Below, in pieces: positions 63,801 to 64,000 of a stretch of DNA of 64,000 bases; the first letter of the stretch is position 1, and every line of letters starts with the position of its first letter. Under the pieces are notes generated by a model. That model did not search any database. It saw only the letters and a list, made by a program, of their open reading frames with translations, and was not told the origin of the DNA. Both the position numbers and the translations under genes were made by a program. The DNA comes from an uncultured Parabacteroides sp. (GTDB lineage Bacteria > Bacteroidota > Bacteroidia > Bacteroidales > Tannerellaceae), in the NCBI GenBank assembly GCA_944325335.1, contig CALUZR010000004.1:35782-99781 (forward strand). The letters run 5' to 3'.

Positions 63801-64000
63801 GCAAGTACGAGCGGACGTTATTTCCTCCGCGCTGGTACGCCGACGGGGAATGAAATCCTCGAAGCGGATGAGATCCAAATCTATACGCTTTCGGGCAATC
63901 GCGTGATGGTGACATCAAGCACACCGCTGAAAGACATCCGCGTCTACAACTTAGGCGGCGCGCTGACGAAGCACGTGAAGGCCGGCGTTTGTAGCTTCGA
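57834..64000 (+). CDS. Very large exported surface protein of the fimbrial cluster (runs off the window)
   Basis: An unbroken frame of at least 2055 codons, open at the window end. A signal peptide (IALSLLLLVGMAGNSLVWGQ) is followed by many beta-rich segments with no recognised enzyme domain. A WIGGATDNWNNDENW segment near residue 1436 resembles motifs found in large Bacteroidetes adhesins, and the visible C-terminus (EILEADEIQIYTLSGNRVMV, then DIRVYNLGGALTKHVKAG) resembles a Bacteroidetes C-terminal sorting or closing beta domain. The signal region and the last about 570 bp are GC-rich (57-58% by hand count at 63541-63600 and 63901-63960), while the long middle is AT-rich (30% at 60721-60780, 33% at 59041-59100). 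By position it is a candidate fimbrial tip or accessory protein, like Mfa5. The function is unproven. Confidence 0.7.
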   Translation, partial: MKRQNIYKQIALSLLLLVGMAGNSLVWGQTDPPQYVTGDKYKLVPPPTTFGNFQVYPQYTDSDNNNTGQESNDDERSGENYTVIMDGDISEDNWYAFDKNGYGENRNVVIEIKFNDAPETIGSIWMKQGSQKYERVAKVKVEYKASAADEYTEEGEYNLSDPPQIVNIKLNKAITASSVKLTLTRVDDEISSGNTGICLHEIAFLPEIQHKSAMWHSERNGLTNTSTGDTFDENTKMFHSEMMEGTTEIQASHTYIDTIYVHKGSKTRLTLPTIQSSEALSSVAAYQRWYSYRTDGTFETNHKDDVYDLLTPVPSYATQTTSNGQQTISPTAYRFANGYVGNPEADANDAFLYTNSLVEMDFYYPTDDEFGDWFPNAKDSKFDNNWYIVACDVSCYTDYKDWKKEQIGTYCEPTLSHRVLFYIVGVDDRENETGTNFANWYAKLKETDYQGATSTDYESKKFLEEYDITFPYTRVSTNTLDMVALTKDARGYAIPDAENDTEELTLTLVDGSGTEASGITFANETETKSSTISGENRVIHFKYPTTLSDGSQRVSNKNAKATILVTKEVGGTTYNLVRYNLTFVPETQLLTETQIEKIETGGEDVEDKYWYMPERTPKYLQDHYTLVTSMTWDYKEAKEKQEGYYPFPMDWSYSSYAFYDGSKKNTEGHYFYGQHAYPQWGYYAIMKGYVSWDTPTLTSEDEHHLYVDASDRPGTIARLPFRRSLCAGSELLVSAIVKSANPSKKNDDAGMLFTIFRVKEDKNGNTISSTPIYRHATGQIMHTNLLSDNVPHDGNEWYQVYFSFTNGDFGNEDLNPDDDIQYSYVLQIDNYSASTDGGDMYLDNVQVFVRPMTAEVTQMEATCDKRTRMNIRLNWEQLLSHTQGFRNNDDTKEDMAMDFCFIDKEKYEAAIGNNTNEAAAIKAAAVQIGDDDSYNKPFGTLYYRWNFEDKSNKDYTIIQTTETDGALAKNNESDGKYYFYTYTDDNDEKYLSVDFYSDLAPFKEYVILLRDHQNEDEVLTDENFASNFINFSDPCAMKDTFTVQGQNVIQMNGQVIDDSEDLDDYCTGQIFDFSVKLQIEKKDENGNTVKDEEGKIVYENYDASKYGTVYFDWFFGTMDDFDPETGESLYDALKAFRAEYPDATDLENVTATGNLTDTQIALLKSYVEGNPDEGGIQHPLVLYQETLPIRILDEGLDLVVCPIDNLQSQTGDETTSDEEAYKGLFCWSPIELHLDAKGESPTLQVGFEDVTYPYNDEYNPGVRIGLDQIEAAQVSTDNSETNPTIKINLRDAKFVSSDSSADHLGILGNTDNIPYAMTDLHLVNTNDPNYTELVHHDDFDMHAYSIGKIVSLYAKPQQTDETNTKENILEVRFNLQEQEDQRVDNNKKFQFNPREGYYYTFGFHFEEKQTSGDAIEAAEGCYGSTVITMHVVPEYQKWIGGATDNWNNDENWARSSSTELKKAENSYTDYDDDDKLDGRMPGYVPMKFTKVTIPGSKIELYDAGDNSTASGTIHKILALATNGETNVTGSAKMNIEYDMLVNPDLNQEANAYICEPYYTNKVDQIHFEPKAEMLHAELLQYEKAWVDYKLESGKWHTLASPLQGVVAGDFYTDSETGTEEQEYFSDIKFSNTETNKPNGADKANNRIKPSVYQRGWKGDTYMVSTGTSKNDVAVSGNWSAVYNDVEEAYNPGTGFSLKVLNMPSVEGKEVDEAIFRLPKADDSYSYYNSNGEASGTSTTITRGSGNTPFKAGQLEISDLDDDTKEITVPLKANGNSNYYLIGNPFMAHLDAAKFFAENSSVLEQKYWTVTEDIQNVAASKDDDWISTLDGVTIPPLRSFFVKKAGNATDSEVSVKFTKDMQVLGETSNEGTNTNALILTAKTADGKMSRAAIAYDMSADKDYAADEDAELFLDSNLSDVPAIYTVAGTMATSINRTSELYNIPVGIYGHSTEMVTLSFEGLKHFSSATLYDAEKKTETPLREGTTLTVPASTSGRYFLRAGTPTGNEILEADEIQIYTLSGNRVMVTSSTPLKDIRVYNLGGALTKHVKAGVCSF

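Overview
The window is a gene-dense chromosomal segment from a Bacteroidota bacterium, order Bacteroidales. It looks closest to Parabacteroides or a relative, but the genus is a guess. The reasons are promoters of the Bacteroides type (-7 TAnnTTTG, sometimes with a -33 TTTG), weak ribosome binding sites, many lipoproteins and SPI-signal proteins, GH92/GH20 glycosidases, a Ser-type sulfatase with an anaerobic-type sulfatase maturase, DUF3857 proteins, and an Mfa/Fim-type fimbrial cluster. No rRNA, tRNA, CRISPR array or insertion sequence was seen.

Layout. 1-489 is the 5' part of thrS. 867-2411 is an orphan ATPase with a DUF4435-like half, and 2480-3961 is proS. 4044-11926 holds a glycan-degradation block (two GH92 mannosidases, a GH20 hexosaminidase and a BamA/TamA-like barrel). 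A thioredoxin-like lipoprotein follows at 12092. 13028-20656 is a six-gene minus-strand run: DnaQ-like exonuclease, amidase, radical-SAM maturase, menE, and an active plus a degenerate DUF3857/transglutaminase protein. Next come a DUF6261-like protein, a double-PDZ protein, mutS2 and dinB. 27395-32254 is a thiamin operon (thiS-thiG-thiC-thiH-thiF) behind a TPP riboswitch. 32924-36158 is a 2-aminoethylphosphonate operon (transporter, phnX, phnW). 36590-41438 is a TolC/HlyD/ABC-2 permease efflux operon without its own ATPase gene. Then trmN6 and lon converge, followed by a sulfatase / outer-membrane barrel / LysM operon. 49468-50185 is a decayed AbiEii-type module. 50311 to the end is a fimbrial cluster (DUF3575, DUF3868, Mfa1-like subunit, Mfa2/FimB-like anchor, minor subunit, very large tip or surface protein) interrupted by a RelE/ParE-type toxin-antitoxin pair.

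The most unusual signal is in the intergenic DNA. Eleven gaps carry short tandem arrays, most of them of palindromes. The palindrome sequence differs from gap to gap, but the spacing is nearly invariant: 21 bp (three loci), 22 bp (two), 23 bp (one) and 41-42 bp (five). Within several arrays the repeat sequence changes completely while the spacing stays in register, and at least two arrays are dyad-symmetric as a whole. 21 and 42 bp are two and four turns of B-DNA. I do not recognise a described repeat family with these properties.

A second strong signal is mosaicism in the fimbrial cluster. The last two surface proteins have host-like GC-rich ends and a strongly AT-rich middle, as if passenger segments were exchanged between conserved ends.
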